From Progne subis subis (Eukaryota > Chordata > Aves > Passeriformes > Hirundinidae): DNA of 64,000 nt. The stretch lies in assembly GCA_022316685.1 (NCBI GenBank), contig JAKJHU010000026.1, forward strand, positions 5,704,501 through 5,768,500, read 5' to 3'. Below are positions 11,067 to 23,462 of this stretch, in pieces; position 1 is the stretch's first letter; every line of letters begins with the position of its first letter. The translations under genes and the position numbers were made by a program. The notes beneath the pieces are model-generated. The model ran no database searches. It saw only the letters and a list, made by a program, of their open reading frames with translations, and was not told where the DNA came from.

Positions 11067-14000
11067 AAAGAAAAAAACACCAAATCTGTATGTAATTTAA
11101 CTTTTGAACTATTAAAATGAAATCAAAAGACAATTGAATAATTGAATGGGAGTGTTTTTCAGTTCTTCATCTCTCTGTCCAAGTGATTTTATGCAAGTCT
11201 TCCTTTTGTAAAGATGGAACATTTGGGGTTTTTTGAATGCTCCAAATATCAGATAGTGCTCCAAACCTAGTAATATTTAATCAACACAATATTAAAAAAA
11301 CAAAACAAAACAAACAAAAAAAACCCCCTCCTTATTTTTCAGAGTCCTCATCTAATTTTAAATGAATTGGAAAGTTCATTTTTTTCAGAGCCTTTACAGT
11401 TATTTACCTACAGAAAATCAAATACATATCAAAATTTTGTAGTACTTTATAATTTTGAAATTAAGTTGTGTAAATTAGACTTGTTTCCCTTTGGAATTTG
11501 ATACAAATGTTACTGAACTAGAACATATTTCTCCTGAATTCTAGTGTAATGAAACTATTACATTCTAATTTTTTTTTTTTTTTTTTTTCCTAGATATGTC
11601 TACGGTGACCCTACTGGTCTGTTTTGATATATGTAGTCTGCTTCATGGTTATCCTTGGAGATGAAATTTCTGCTGAACAAAATAATTTACTATTATATCT
11701 TGCAGGTTAAACTGAATAAGTCATGGATTAAAACAAATAGACAAACAAAGAGTATTTTTTTGTATCACAGCCACACAAACTTTCCCTTTTTCTCATATTT
11801 GCTTTCAATTCACTTTAGAAAACAATAATACACAAGTAAGACTTTGATAAACCTGTATTGAGAATGTTGTCTCTCAGGTTATCTAAAATTCAGCAGAACA
11901 GACTTACAGCTTTCCTTCTACTGTGCTTTCTCCATCACAAGGTATTTTCTATCATAGATATATTTTGCTACACACCCAAGTCTCCCTTTTCTGAAACAGA
12001 ATCTGCAGTTTAAGGGGGGTGAAGGGGAGGGTGTGTGCAGGGGTTTGCAAGAAACAATTGAGGTGAAAAAAATAATTTAATTGCCTGTGAATGAAAAGAT
12101 TGCAAAATATGATCTAATTCAATCATTTATAGATTGAGAGAAGACTAGGAAGTAATAGTTTTGGAGGTTTTTAAACTTTCATCAGATGCTCTAACATTGT
12201 TTGGGAGGCATAGGTGTGATATCATTCTAAAAAAGAAAACAGTAATATATTAACAATATGCTATTTTAAATTAGTTCTGACATGGAAAAAATAGATTTTT
12301 AAAATTTTCTTAGAACTATTTGCCCAAGAGGTATTATGTAAAAATTAATTAAGCAATCAAAGGAGGTTTTGCTTGCTTGACTATGCTTTTATCATTATTT
12401 ACAATCACAGCTTATACTAATGCAAAAATAATTGCTGTTTTCAAGCTTTGTAAGCTGCAGAGGAAGACTTTAATATACTGATTTCACAGATGATCTCTAA
12501 GCATCTTTCTTAGGTAAGATATAGTTGCAGATCCTCTGAATTTTTAATATGGATAATCCAATACTGTAGCATTCAAAACTAAACTTTTATTTTAACAGGA
12601 TGGCTATGATGAGAAATTCTGATTCAAATATGTCATTATAGGACAAATAAAACAATGGAGACTGCATGAAAGGAGGCTAATAAGGTTTGGGGTGGGGGGG
12701 GGTGGTATCACCTTGGTAAGGAAGCAGATATAAGGGTATTTTGTATTATTTGGAGGAGTATTTATCTACATGAGGATGAGTTCTAACACACAGCTACAAT
12801 ATCAGTCTTATTTAAGCCAATATTATAGAGCGTCTTCATCCCTTATTCTGCTTGTCTTGACCTTTGTGGAAGTATACTGGCCACAATAGTGCTCACCCAG
12901 CAGTTTTCATGGTTAAGAACCATCTCACTCAAAGTCATCTACCCAATAGGGTAGGGCAAGTAATTTATAGCTAGTCAGTTGTTTGTTTAACAGTGCAATA
13001 GTACAAATTATCTATTTAATACAGAAAAGACTGGGTAATAATGCACGGGGCATTTATTTCTTTCTTTGTTGCTGTTATGTTCAACCTGCCAGTGCCCCTC
13101 TGTTTTTTTTTGGGTTTTTTTTTTTTTTTTCATGCTGGTCATTCACAGTACCCTGAGGAGAAGCATGGAGAGGTACCACAAGTCCTTGCCAGAATGCATG
13201 TGATGTTCATAGTGGGGCTTTCTTCCTTTCTTCTGCCCTTCATGCTTCTTCAGTAAAAGCATGTTCTCAGTATCACCACTTTCTTTCTTAGCTTGAAGGT
13301 CTGTTTTTGGCTGGTTTATGGCAATTCACCTATTTTTCTGACTTACATGGGAAGGAGGACCAGCATCCAACAAACAGTATTAACGTAATTCCGGCTCAGT
13401 CTGGAGAGGCTTGAGTCACTTTTACTGGGATATAGAACTCTAAAAAAACTTTATAGAGATAATTACTTATCCTTTTTCATATTTTCTGAAACTGAGAAAC
13501 TTTAAGTCTAAGGCCACCTATTTTCCATAGGTGACCTCTTTTCTTGGGATTTGGCTGGATGACTTCAGTATAGTCAGAAACTCTGGGATTTTTTCCACGT
13601 TGCTGAGTTCTCCCAGCACAGATCGCTATGAAGGGTGAACACTTAAGTCGAGGTGTGTCTACATGGGTGTCAAACCTCTGCGTAAATGAATTGTGTCAGG
13701 ATGCAATCCCTGTTCTCAACTTCATACATCATGTCAGATGGAAGCATGCATTTGCTGATGCAGAGTATGGGAACTCTCACTCAAGTAGTGAATGTGTGGA
13801 TTTATTTTCCAATTGTTGCAATTCATTACCTTAGTAAAGGGAATAGAATTTCAAAGAAAAAAATATCATGTGAGTGAATAGAAATGCTGTCTTTAAGAAG
13901 AGAAAACGCTTAGTTGTTTGGGGGGCTTTTAGAAGTGGATTGTGATGTGCTTAGATTTTACACAAGCAAACATTCTTTGTGACATCTGCTGTCATATTTG

Positions 14001-14860
14001 AATCTGAATGAAATCTCTGAGGGGAAATAATGCATTGCCTTGACAATACTACCTGAAATGTGCAAGTGATTAAACTTAAACTCCATTCAGCAACTGAAAA
14101 TTATGCAGTATAACCTTCTCAATTTTTTAAATTCAGTTTTCTTCTAATGGGTGGACTGATAGATTAAGTTGTTGAACCAGCATGACAATAAGAAAAGCAA
14201 AACAAACCTTAAAGGCAAGATTTTTTTCATTGTCTAGTCAGTCTTTAGATGAGTTTAATCTCTGTTATTGGCAACTGAATGCTGTAATTCATTTTTGCTA
14301 TCCTATTTCATTATACAACTTCCATCTGAAAGGTCCATCATCAGAGTTCACTTGCTAAACATGGCATCAAAAGAGCAAGATGAAGCTTAGGTGGAAGTCT
14401 AGGTCAAGGATAATAAATATTTATTAACAGAGAATGTTGTCTTACTGGTGAGATGCTGCCTGTCTTCAGCCAAAAGATTTCTGGAAACAGCAATACTTTG
14501 CAGAGAGATTCCCAGGAGGATTCAGTACTTGCTATAGCTAAACTTTACAAGAGCCATTAGATGTCCTCAGCATCCCTTTCTTAAAGCTGCTGCTTGGCAA
14601 CACTTTCCATGAAAATGTTTTTCCTATGTATCCAATCTAAACCTTCTCTGGTACAACTTGAGGCCATTTTCTCTTGTTCTATCACTTGTTGCCTGGGAGA
14701 AGAGATTTACCCCTCACCTGCCTACACCCTCTTTTCCAGGCAAAATGTGATAAGGTCTCCCCGAGCCTCCTTTTCTTGAGGCTGAACAATCCCAGTTCTC
14801 TCAACTGCTCCTCATAGGATCTGTGCTCCAGATTCTTACCCAGCTCCATTCCCCTTCTCT

Positions 14861-14922
14861 GGATATGCTTCAGATGCTTGATGTGTTTCTTGGATATGCT
14901 TCAGATGCTTGATGTGTTTCTT
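14861..14922. repeat. 31-bp perfect tandem duplication inside CR1
   Basis: The unit at 14861-14891 (starting GGATATGCTT) is repeated exactly at 14892-14922. The copies are identical while the surrounding CR1 is heavily mutated, so the duplication is much younger than the element. Confidence 0.97.
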
Positions 14923-15775
14923 GGAATGAGGGGCCCAAAATACAATTTACTCTGTGGAGTGAGGAGCCCAAGGCCCAGGACTTGAGTTGCAGCCTCACCA
15001 GGGCTGAGTACATGGGGACAATCACAGCCCTTGTCCTGCTGGCCACATTATTGCTGATACAGGCCAGGATGCCATCAACTTTCTTGGGCATTTGGGCACC
15101 TGATCATGTTCAGCTGGCTGTCAACCAGCCCAGTTTCTACCAGGCATCTTGCCAGCCACTCTTTTCCAAGCTTGTAGTGCCACGTGGGATTTTTTTTTTG
15201 CAGCTCAAGTGCAGGATACAGCACTTTGTTCAACTTTATACAACGTGACTTCAGCCATCAATCCAGTGTGTTCTGATCCCTCCCTTCCTACCCTCCAGCA
15301 GATCAACACTCCCACCTAACTTGATGTCCTCTGCAAACTGACTGAGCGTGCGCTTGATCTCCCCTGTCCGGGCCACCAAAGATATTAAACAGGACTGGCC
15401 CCAGTACTGAGCCTTGGGGAACCCCATCAGCTGTCAGCTGGATGCAATTCCATTTATCTCCACTCTCTGGGCTTGGCCGTCCTGTCATTTTTTTGCCCAG
15501 TCAAGAGTACAACCATCCACACCATGGCAAGCCAGTTTCTCCAGAAGAATGCTGTGTGAAACAGTGTCAAAATCTTCACCGAAGTCCGGGTTGACAACGC
15601 CCACAGCTTTTCCTTCATGTACCAGGCAGGTCACCTTGTGACAGAAGGAGATCAGCTTGGACAAGCAGGACCTTCCTTTCCTAAACCCATGCTGGCTGGG
15701 CCCAAACACCTGATTATCCTGTACATATTGCATGATGGCACTCAAGATGATCTGCTCCATGACCTCTCCTAGCAC
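14870..15775 (-). pseudogene. CR1 ORF2 reverse transcriptase remnant
   Basis: This is the decayed RT of the CR1 element. In its active form it would copy element RNA at a nicked target site. Reading the minus strand from 15775, one frame shows QHGFRKGRSCLSKLI and DFDTVSHSILLEKLACHG, the latter covering RT motif A with its Asp. A frameshift near 15485 leads to a second frame with GVPQGSVLGPVLFNIF, the conserved motif after the palm helix. A third frame at 15326-15337 reads FAED where active CR1 has FADD, so one catalytic Asp is replaced by Glu. At 14.87-15.09 kb another frame carries [15 protein letters not shown], typical of the CR1 ORF2 C-terminal part. Several frameshifts and the altered catalytic site show that it is inactive. 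Confidence 0.9.
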
Positions 15776-16440
15776 TGAGATCAGACTGCAGGTCTGTAGT
15801 TCCCCAGGTTGTACTTCTGGCTCTTGTAGATGGACATCTCATTTGCTAACCTCCTGACAACTGGGACTCTGCCAGTCCCCTGAGTACTCTCAGGTGAATC
15901 CGTCCAGCCCCATGGACTTGAGCGGGTTTAAGTTGCCTGGCAGGTTGCTGGCCATTCCCTCCTGGATGATGGGGGTTTCATGCTGCTCACAGCTCAAAAG
16001 ACTAGATACCTTAAAGACAATTGTTCTGGCTATTAAAGACTGAGACAAAGAAGGGATTAACTACCTCAGCCTTTCCCATATCCTTTGTAACTATATTTCA
16101 CTCCACATCAAGTAAAGGATGGAGATTTTCCTTCATCCTGTCATTGATGTATTTGTATAAAAATTTCTTCTTGTCTTTTACAGCAGTGGCCAGATTAAAT
16201 TCCAGCTGGTCTTTGAGACTTCTACTGTCCTCCCCGCATAACCTCACAATATGCTTGTAGTCTGATTGACTTGCCTGCTCCTTCTTCCAGAGGTGATACA
16301 GTTTTTCTCACTGAGTCCCAGACAAAGATGGAAGTCCAGCCATGGGAATGGCCTGCTCCTGTACCTTTAAGATTTCCATGTTAAAGCACCTGACAACCGG
16401 GCAAACTGATCTCCCAAGGCTGTAGGCAGGTTTTGGGTGG

Positions 16441-17244
16441 ATCTCTTCTTACCTTGAATTTATTAATCAAATTATCTGACTTTTAACTTTTTTCTGTTGT
16501 AAAATTTGACACTGTTTTTCTACTTTCTTTTAAGGCTTTTACACTATTTGGCAGTTCTGAAGTAAATTCTGTGCCTAGATAAATTATCAAAATAACTGTA
16601 TCCTTTAGGAGTGTTCAGTTGCCTGACACAAGCCTTTACATTGGTTTTGTAGTGTAGCTGAAAAATAAGGACAAATCTGTCCTCTAAATAATTCTTTAAT
16701 GTCAAGAGTAAATTACACAGAGTGTGTGGAAGGAAAAACAAATCTACATTATTCTGAGCTAGAAGTCTTGGTGGAGCTGCTCTAAATTAGGGGCCTGATT
16801 CTCATTGATTCAGCATAGCACCACAAATGTGAGCTAAGTATCTGCTAGCATCCTGCATTTGAATACTCTGCACAAAGGTTGTTTGGCACAATTCTGGGGA
16901 TACAGATGGCAGTCAGTGAATAAACAGTAAGCTGTGTGTGTTGCAGGGTTTCCCTGTTGCTGGGGAGAGGAAGATTCTGTTTCTCCTTCAGCACTGGGCA
17001 AGTGTGAAGGACTTAAAGAAGGAGGCAGATCAGCAGAGACTTTCTCAACACCAGGTCTCAGCAGATGTCAGAAGATAGCAAGTCATAGTTCTCGAGTGCA
17101 GAATCAAAAGATATTTAGGAAACATCCACTATGAATCACATCTTTGTGGTTTTTTACTCAAAGGGAAAAATTAGAGATGCCAAGGATGTGACTTGTTAGA
17201 GTATAATTATTGAGGGGAAATAAATAAATATATTAGCTTACTTT
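16441..17244. other. Single-copy DNA, nothing recognised
   Basis: AT-rich sequence without gene, RNA or repeat signature. Short open frames are present on both strands, but they have no motifs. Confidence 0.55.
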
Positions 17245-17692
17245 GTTGTCATTGTGGAGATAGCCACAACGCTCAAGAGTGCTTTGGTAGGACTTTCAAA
17301 GACTTCAAGCATCAGCACCTTGTTATTTAAAAGTCTTTCATACCTTTCTGATGTGGCCTCCCGTGGGCAGCTCCACTCAGCACTGGCTTCTTCTCTCCCC
17401 TCTTCTGCAGTTCCAGCTCACTCCTTCCTGTCCCTAGCATGGACACCTAACCCTGTCTGTCCCTTGTACAATGTCTTACCCTTTCTGCCCCTCGCACAAC
17501 CTCCTGTCCCTTTCTCCTTGCAGCACTGCCAGCAGACTCCAACTAACTCCTCTCCCAGCTAATTCACTCTTTTATCACACCCATAGCTGTGAGGGCAAGG
17601 CTGTTCCCACTCTTTGATAATTAACAGAGCTGCACTATATGGGAGGCAAGATTGGCTTTAGCAGTATTTCTGTATTCCCATACTTTGTCACA
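17245..17692 (-). mobile_element. Possible LTR-type repeat, GC-richer, unclassified
   Basis: A 450-bp patch that is clearly more GC- and pyrimidine-rich than its surroundings, with CTCC and CCTG-rich runs. On the minus strand it starts TGTGACAAAG. It also contains a GATAAAAGAG stretch that could be a TATA-like element. The wording resembles avian LTR sequence I recall, but I cannot name the family and see no target-site duplication. A plus-strand frame at 17254-17562 is low-complexity Ser/Pro/Leu and probably not a protein. Confidence 0.35.
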
Positions 17693-20159
17693 GATTTTTT
17701 TTTAAAATTTTATTTTTCTGGAAAAAAATCTAAACATTCATAGAGGTGAAAAAAGTCCTCTCTTTAATCTTTCCAGCTGGGAGAAGAAGTGATAGGAGAA
17801 GGTGAAGATTAGAGTTGTAAGAAGTCTTAATTTACACCAGTAAGATTAAGTAAAATAGGAATAGTCTGTCTAGTCCTATTCAAAAACTTAATCTAGACCT
17901 TAGTTTCTCAGATTTGTTAGCATTTTAATATGCTTGCATTTTGCAGTAGCAAACATACGTATATGATGTGGCAAACATACGTATATAATGTGTTATATTT
18001 TTCAGAGGCTTAAAGAGATTAAAATTCGATTCTATAACTATTTTGATATCTAATTTCATCTTTCATAATTTTCTCTTGAATCTTAATGTAAATACTTCTA
18101 GTGCTTTGTAGCAATCAATCCAAACATAATTTTCAAGATACAAAATCAAATACATGCAAATGATTAATTAAAATGGGAAAATGATGACTTGACTTGTTCA
18201 ATATCAGAAGCAAATACCAGCCTTTTTCCTCTGGAGATTAGTCCAAATATCACTGCTGAAGTACGTCTCAGCAGCTCAAACATGCATTTTTAATCACTAC
18301 TTTTCTTTATACCCATTACAAAATTAGAAATACCCCATTACAAAATTAGCGGCTGTTTATAGACTTGGAATACTTGGATTTGTTTCTGTTTGTGACATAT
18401 TTTTAATGAGCAATAAGCTGTATGTTCTTTGCCGAGATATCTCCCATGCATGTGAGATATTAAAACTTAAAAGGGCCTGACAGTTCCATACTTGCTGCCT
18501 TCAGCATTTTCTTCCTCTTTTGAAGATGTAGTCTTTTCTTAAGTCCCTTCCTTGCAGTTTTTTCAAATCAGGAGGAATAGATGTGGATTATATAATTTAG
18601 GAAATAATTTTGATGAATTCCCATCACCAGTCTTCAAAACCTCTTTTCATTTACTATTCCAAGTGTCTATAAATACTCTAAAAATATAATTTGTTTCCCA
18701 AGTCACTGGAAACCCTCTTTGTGATATTTCTTTTCCAATCTTTTAACTTGCAACACAGCTGATTTATGCTCTTTTTTTAAATCTTCCCTTTGGCACCAGT
18801 GATAGGGCAATTGTATTTTGCAAAGAAGTACATGTAGAAAATTATAATAAACTGTTTCCTAATAACATTGTGAACCATCCAACACTCCAGTCTACAGATA
18901 TTTATTGTTGCAGTTTTTTGGGGGGTTGGGGTTTTACTGTTTGTGTAGTTTTGGTCTTCTTGTTTTTTTGAGCGGGAGTTATTTTTTGGTTTGATTAGTT
19001 TTGTTTTTGAGGAAAAAAAAGTGCATTTCCTTCATCATGTTCAATGTCTCATTTTATTAAATTAATGGCTATTAATCTGAGTTATATAATTGACTTTCTT
19101 TTTCTCTTGCTCTGGCACATGGAATTTTTTTAAGGTAGAAATCACAAGGCACATAAAGTGGAAAGGGCTATAAGTGAGTAAACAGACACATGTATATCCC
19201 TCCTTAAGAATGGAACTAACATAACTAATAGCACAAAATGATTGTTTAGCCAGTGAGTAAAATTGTGATTGTCCACCAAAAAAGTTAATTAAAAAGCTTT
19301 ATAATAGATTAAAGAATTCTGAGTATTGACAAGCTGTGATTAAAACTCAAGTCCATCTACAGATTAGGTTAGCCAAGTAACTCCATTCAGTGATGGAAAA
19401 ATTTAAAATTCCTTTGGAAAGCTGCATCTTATGAAGCTCAGTGTTAATCTTTAAAAAAAGTCCAAACTAATTAAAAGGCTAGAATATTTCCAGGCCTTCC
19501 GAATTTTTATTATTAAGCATGTAGGTAAGTTATTCTTTATAGATGTGTTTCAACTATCCTATGTGTAGATGTATATGAATCATATAGGGTAGTTTTCACC
19601 TTGCACTCTTTTTTTCTCCTGTTCTACCTTTAGATATTAATTTACTGTTGCATAGCTTTGCTTCTAATATTTATTTCAAGAAGAAAGGAAAACTACTTCT
19701 CTGATGGTTTTCTAATCCTTAGAGTGTCATAGATGATAAAGGATTTTCATTCCCTTTGCTTGGAGACCACTTACCCTACTCTTTCTTCAGGTTGTGTTGC
19801 TGCTATCTGGTTTTACTTGAATAAATGATTCATTAAAATCAAAGCAGTTTCTCTTATGGTTATTAAATTCTCTAGAAATAGCCTTCTGGAAATTGCTTGC
19901 TAATGCTGAGAACACTTGAAAGTTTCCAGTCTTATAGCTCTTAAGCCGTTGCCTTATACAGTACCTGAATTAGAGATGTTATACTTCAACTTTGAATTAT
20001 TACAAATGCTAAAATTTTTTGTGAGATCAGAGGGGGAAAAGGTCAGAGTTCATATTACTTATCTTTATGTAATTTCTGTGTGATCATGGCAGCCCAGACT
20101 ATGAGAATGGTCTGCAATGCATTGTTTAGTGTGCAAAAAACATTGCTGCCTTGTAAGTC
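17693..20159. other. AT-rich single-copy DNA without a recognised gene
   Basis: No gene or element is recognised. The stretch includes a 22-bp tandem duplication near 17.95 kb and a shorter one near 18.31-18.35 kb. Around 19.26-19.48 kb, repeated TTAATTAAAA and CTAATTAAAA cores sit in sequence of the kind often seen in conserved non-coding elements. Conservation is untested. Confidence 0.55.
17949..17992. repeat. 22-bp tandem duplication
   Basis: GCAAACATACGTATATGATG plus TG at 17949-17970 is repeated at 17971-17992 with one base change (G to A). Each unit holds an ACGTAT core. Confidence 0.95.
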
Positions 20160-20326
20160 AGCTTTGTTGATATAGTGAGCTGATCTTGGCTATTAGCAAG
20201 ATCCCACCCAACAGCTCTCTCAGTCCCCCTCCTCATCCTCAAAGACAGAGGATTAAAAAGCTGATATGCCAAGATTAGGGCAGAAAACTCAGCACTTACC
20301 ATCACTGATAAAACAGACTAAACTCC

Positions 20327-20342
20327 GGGGGGGGGGGGGGGG
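20327..20342. repeat. G16 homopolymer
   Basis: Sixteen consecutive G within LTR N, at the place where the related LTR has only a short GGGG. Confidence 0.95.
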
Positions 20343-20640
20343 AGGACGACAAAAAAAACATTGCCTTTTAAAATAGAGCTGGATCGTGTGAAACAAAGAC
20401 AAAAAAAAAAAATAAAAAAAAAAAAAAAAAAATCCCCCACCTTAGCCCTCTGTACTCCCGTCTTCCCAAACTCAACTTCTCAACTTCACTCGTACAGTTC
20501 CGGCTCCTCTACTTCCTCCCCTCCAGCGAGCAGCGCAAGGGCGTGGGAAATTTGAGGCTGCGGTCAGTCCATAGCAGCTCCTCTCTGCTATTTCTTCCTT
20601 CTCACATTTTCCTTGCTCCAGCCTGGAACATTCCCAGGAG

Positions 20641-20946
20641 CCGCAGGAAAGCGCTGCCTCGCCGCGGTCTCTCCCTGGCCGCAGCCCATCCCTGCCGGGT
20701 CTCTGCTGCCCCGTCCCTGCTCCCGCTGTCCCCTCGGGCCTGGCAGGGCTGTTTCTGGCTGTGTTCCCGCGGCTCAGCCCTGGCTGCCGGGCAGCGTTTT
20801 GCCCTCCCTGGCCCAGGCTTTCCCCGGGGCTCTGTCCCGCCCGCCCGTGGCTGAGGGGCTCAGCCGCGCCCTGCGCTGGGGCCGCTGCAGCCGCCGGCAC
20901 CGCCTGGGCCCGGCCCGGGCAGCACCGGCACAGCCCCGGCGCCAGC
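20641..20946. promoter_or_regulatory. CpG-dense patch, promoter candidate
   Basis: I counted about 30 CpG dinucleotides in 306 bp, about one per ten bases, in a window otherwise poor in CpG. GC-box-like CCGCCC and CCCGCCC strings are present (about 20836-20850). The patch occupies the presumed U3, or promoter, side of LTR N, so its promoter would fire on the minus strand if the orientation is right. The open frames across it on both strands are Ala/Arg/Pro-rich products of composition and are not called as genes. It could be an LTR promoter, a co-opted CpG island, or a young insertion that has not yet lost its CpGs. Confidence 0.5.
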
Positions 20947-20964
20947 ATCTTGCCATGGACTACA

Positions 20965-23462
20965 CTGGAAAGTAATTAAAAATTTGTGGTCGGTGCCTGT
21001 CAAGCATCTTTTGTTAAAGATTCAGCGTTATGAGACCTGTTGTGTAAAATGTTTACTGTAGACTCGTAGACTGTTTTTATAAAACCCATTACAAAGATGT
21101 TTGTAAACAAGGCATCTTTGAAACACCTAAAATATTTCACTTATCACCTCCCTAGTACTAAGAATTTCTATGTAGCTTACCGTGGGCTGTTTGTTTGCTT
21201 ATTTGTTGGGATATCTATTAAATTGTAATTTGAGATTTGTTGCAAAATAGTTTCAAAGTTGGTTTGTGGTGATGGTTGTTCAGAGAGCTTTGTTAGAGGT
21301 ATTGAACTCATAGATGAATTTTCAACAAGCTCCCCAGAGATAAAAGATTTAATGTAAGGTCAGAGAACATTGGTTTAATCTCCTAGCAATATATTTTGCA
21401 CCTGATACTGGCAACAAAAAGCACCTTTGAGTCCCTAAACTTGTCAAAAACTATATTCAGTGACAGTTGGATTTTTCTTTTCAATGGCCCCTAGTAAAAT
21501 AGTCTCTAAAAACACTTGAAAATAATTCTTACACGATATAAATCCATTTGTGTTAGGACTTTTAACTATTAAAAAAAAAAAAAAAAAGTACTTTTAATAG
21601 CTCTTGAAGGTATTGAAAATGCTAAAGAGCTACACAGGAGCAGTGTTCTTGACACATTTCAGGATACCTTGTGCCTTATGTAGGAGCTACACTCCTTCAA
21701 ATTCGCTTCTGGTCTGTCCACCTCAAAGGTGAAAACTTTATTTCCTCTTTTCTTCCACAAGGCTTCTATAAATGTTTTAAGTGTAGGAATTTTGCTTTGG
21801 TGAAAAATTTAGTAAGAAATAAGCTTTAAACGCAGTTTAAAAATGTGCTGGCTGTGATGACACACAGAAAGTGGCTGCAGACAGTGTTCTTCTCAAGTTA
21901 TGACACCACTGAGATTACAAGAAAACTGTTATGCTTCTGAAGAACAAAACAGATGTGTGGGATCTGCACACAGAGCAGATCCAATGTTAATTTTTTTTTT
22001 TTTTTTTTTTTTTTTCCATGACTAGCATAATCCCGCTAATTCCCCAGTACCTTGGCAGGCAGGATCTGGGGCTTGTGGGACCTGGGTGCTATAAGGACAT
22101 TGGTTGTCCTCACTGTTGGGGGTGACTCTTATGCCTTTGGGATGAGTGAGGCTGTGCAATACCAGTTGTGCTGATGCTGTGACAGTAGTGGTCCTTGCTG
22201 TATGATCAACTTACCCTGGGTTTTCCCAGGCTGGAAGCCAGAGGTGACCACCAAGCTTGAGACATGCTGCCCAGGGTACCTGGGAAAGACTGCCAAGATT
22301 TTCTGAGGAAAGGTATGAAAATAAAACTACACAGGCTTAGGGCTGAGGAGGAAGAAATCCTTTTCATAAATAGCAAACACAGAATCTCTACTGGGAGAGA
22401 CCTGAGGAGGGTGATGTCTTTTCACAGCTACCTCTGCTTTAGTTACTTGGGACTGGAATGCTCCACTGTAGCAGGCAGAAGAACCCTGAAGGCTGAGAAA
22501 AACACCAAAACAGAGGGGTAGAGGCACCGTTGTTTTTTATTGGGGGGAAAAAAAAAAAAAAAAGTATCATTGCGGCTATCTTGTAGTAATTTGAACTAGC
22601 TGTGTTGTACATAGACTAATAATTTCTGTTATTTGTCTCTTAAAACATGTACTAGCTTATCAATTCTTAGCTCCCATACCATGCATTACATTCAACATCC
22701 CATTGTGAGACTCTTCCCTGAAAGTTGCTTAGATTTCTTTGAGACCTGCTCTTTTACATATTATGAAATGAGGTAGCATAAAATTTGGATAGAACACTTT
22801 CTTTGCAATGTGCTTTTCTCATGTTCAGATAATTGGGAGCTGTGTGAGCTGGAGAGGTTTCAGTTTCAGATCCCGCATCAAAAATTCAAATTAGAATCTC
22901 TTGGGAATATCTATTTAGATTTCTATTTTGCACACTGGTATGTGTGCAAAACTAGTTGAATGATAGGTAATGTTTTGTAACAATTAATTCATTAATTTAG
23001 GAAACTAATAGAAAACTCTTAAAGTATGCCAGGACTTTTTTAACATATATATGGAGCCCCACATATAGTGATTTTTGTCTATATGTTTTAGAGAATAAAA
23101 GTCAGGCTTTCTGTCATACTACTTAGTACAGATACCTGGCTATTAGCAGAATTTTATTGTGGTCCTTGTCTTGGCATATTCTGACAAATGTAGCCATTGA
23201 ATCACCAACTTTACTGCCATATTGAATTTCTTTAAAATTATTTCTTTATTTTGTTTCTGGAAAATAGTATGCATCATACTGGCACCAATATCTCATACAC
23301 ATCTACTTACATATGCTGTTTTGATCTGCCCAAGTCTTAACTTTGGTGTTGTTAATACTCTTCATTATTGATTTTTTAAGAGAGTGGAATTGAGAACTGA
23401 GGAAGCAGGTGTGTGTGTGGGGGGGGTGTGTTGATTAGGAAAAGAGAGCTGAGAGGCATAGT
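20965..23462. other. Single-copy DNA with one GC-richer unclassified patch
   Basis: No gene is recognised. A T25 run lies at 21991-22015. It is followed by about 500 bp (22.02-22.52 kb) of noticeably higher GC without an identifiable repeat family or long motif-bearing frame. The rest is AT-rich. A short GT/G run lies near 23.41 kb. Confidence 0.5.

Larger units (their letters stand above)
7955..14587. other. AT-rich single-copy DNA without a recognised gene
   Basis: No gene or mobile element is recognised in these 6.6 kb. It contains a T51 run (8622-8672), shorter A or T runs near 9.35, 9.65 and 11.58 kb, and an imperfect CA repeat near 11.05 kb. Small G-rich patches lie at about 12.01 kb and 12.69 kb. 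Open frames are short and without motifs. It is compatible with intron or intergenic sequence. Confidence 0.6.
14588..16440 (-). mobile_element. CR1 LINE, partial, minus orientation
   Basis: About 1.85 kb of CR1 non-LTR retrotransposon, the dominant LINE of birds, lying on the minus strand. The left part is the segment coding for the end of ORF2 and the middle codes for the RT catalytic core. The right part (15.78-16.44 kb) is the upstream part of ORF2, read as nucleotide similarity to recalled avian CR1 copies. Unlike most CR1 copies, which keep the 3' tail and lose the 5' end, the typical 3' terminus is not visible at the left end. The copy is full of frameshifts and stops and is dead. The right boundary fades out between 16.39 and 16.45 kb. 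Confidence 0.85.
20160..20964 (-). mobile_element. LTR N with a CpG-rich right half, minus orientation
   Basis: The left two thirds (20.18-20.63 kb) match the older LTR at 53.95-54.5 kb segment by segment. Shared blocks include CCCACC-AAC-GCTCT, CCCCTCCTC, an AAACAGACTAAACT-G-run block, and a CTACTTCCTCCCCTCC block. The right end is placed at ACTACA (20964), giving TGTAGT as the minus-strand start. The right third (20641-20946) is very GC-rich and has no counterpart in the LTR at 53.9 kb, so the two copies share the R/U5 side but differ in U3. The left end is uncertain by about 30 bp and no target duplication is seen. A G16 run and A-rich runs interrupt the left half. Confidence 0.6.

Noticed and set aside
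20472..20979. Several overlapping Ala/Arg/Pro-rich open frames on both strands
   Set aside because: They are caused by the GC- and CpG-rich stretch of LTR N, overlap each other on both strands, and show no domain or codon pattern.
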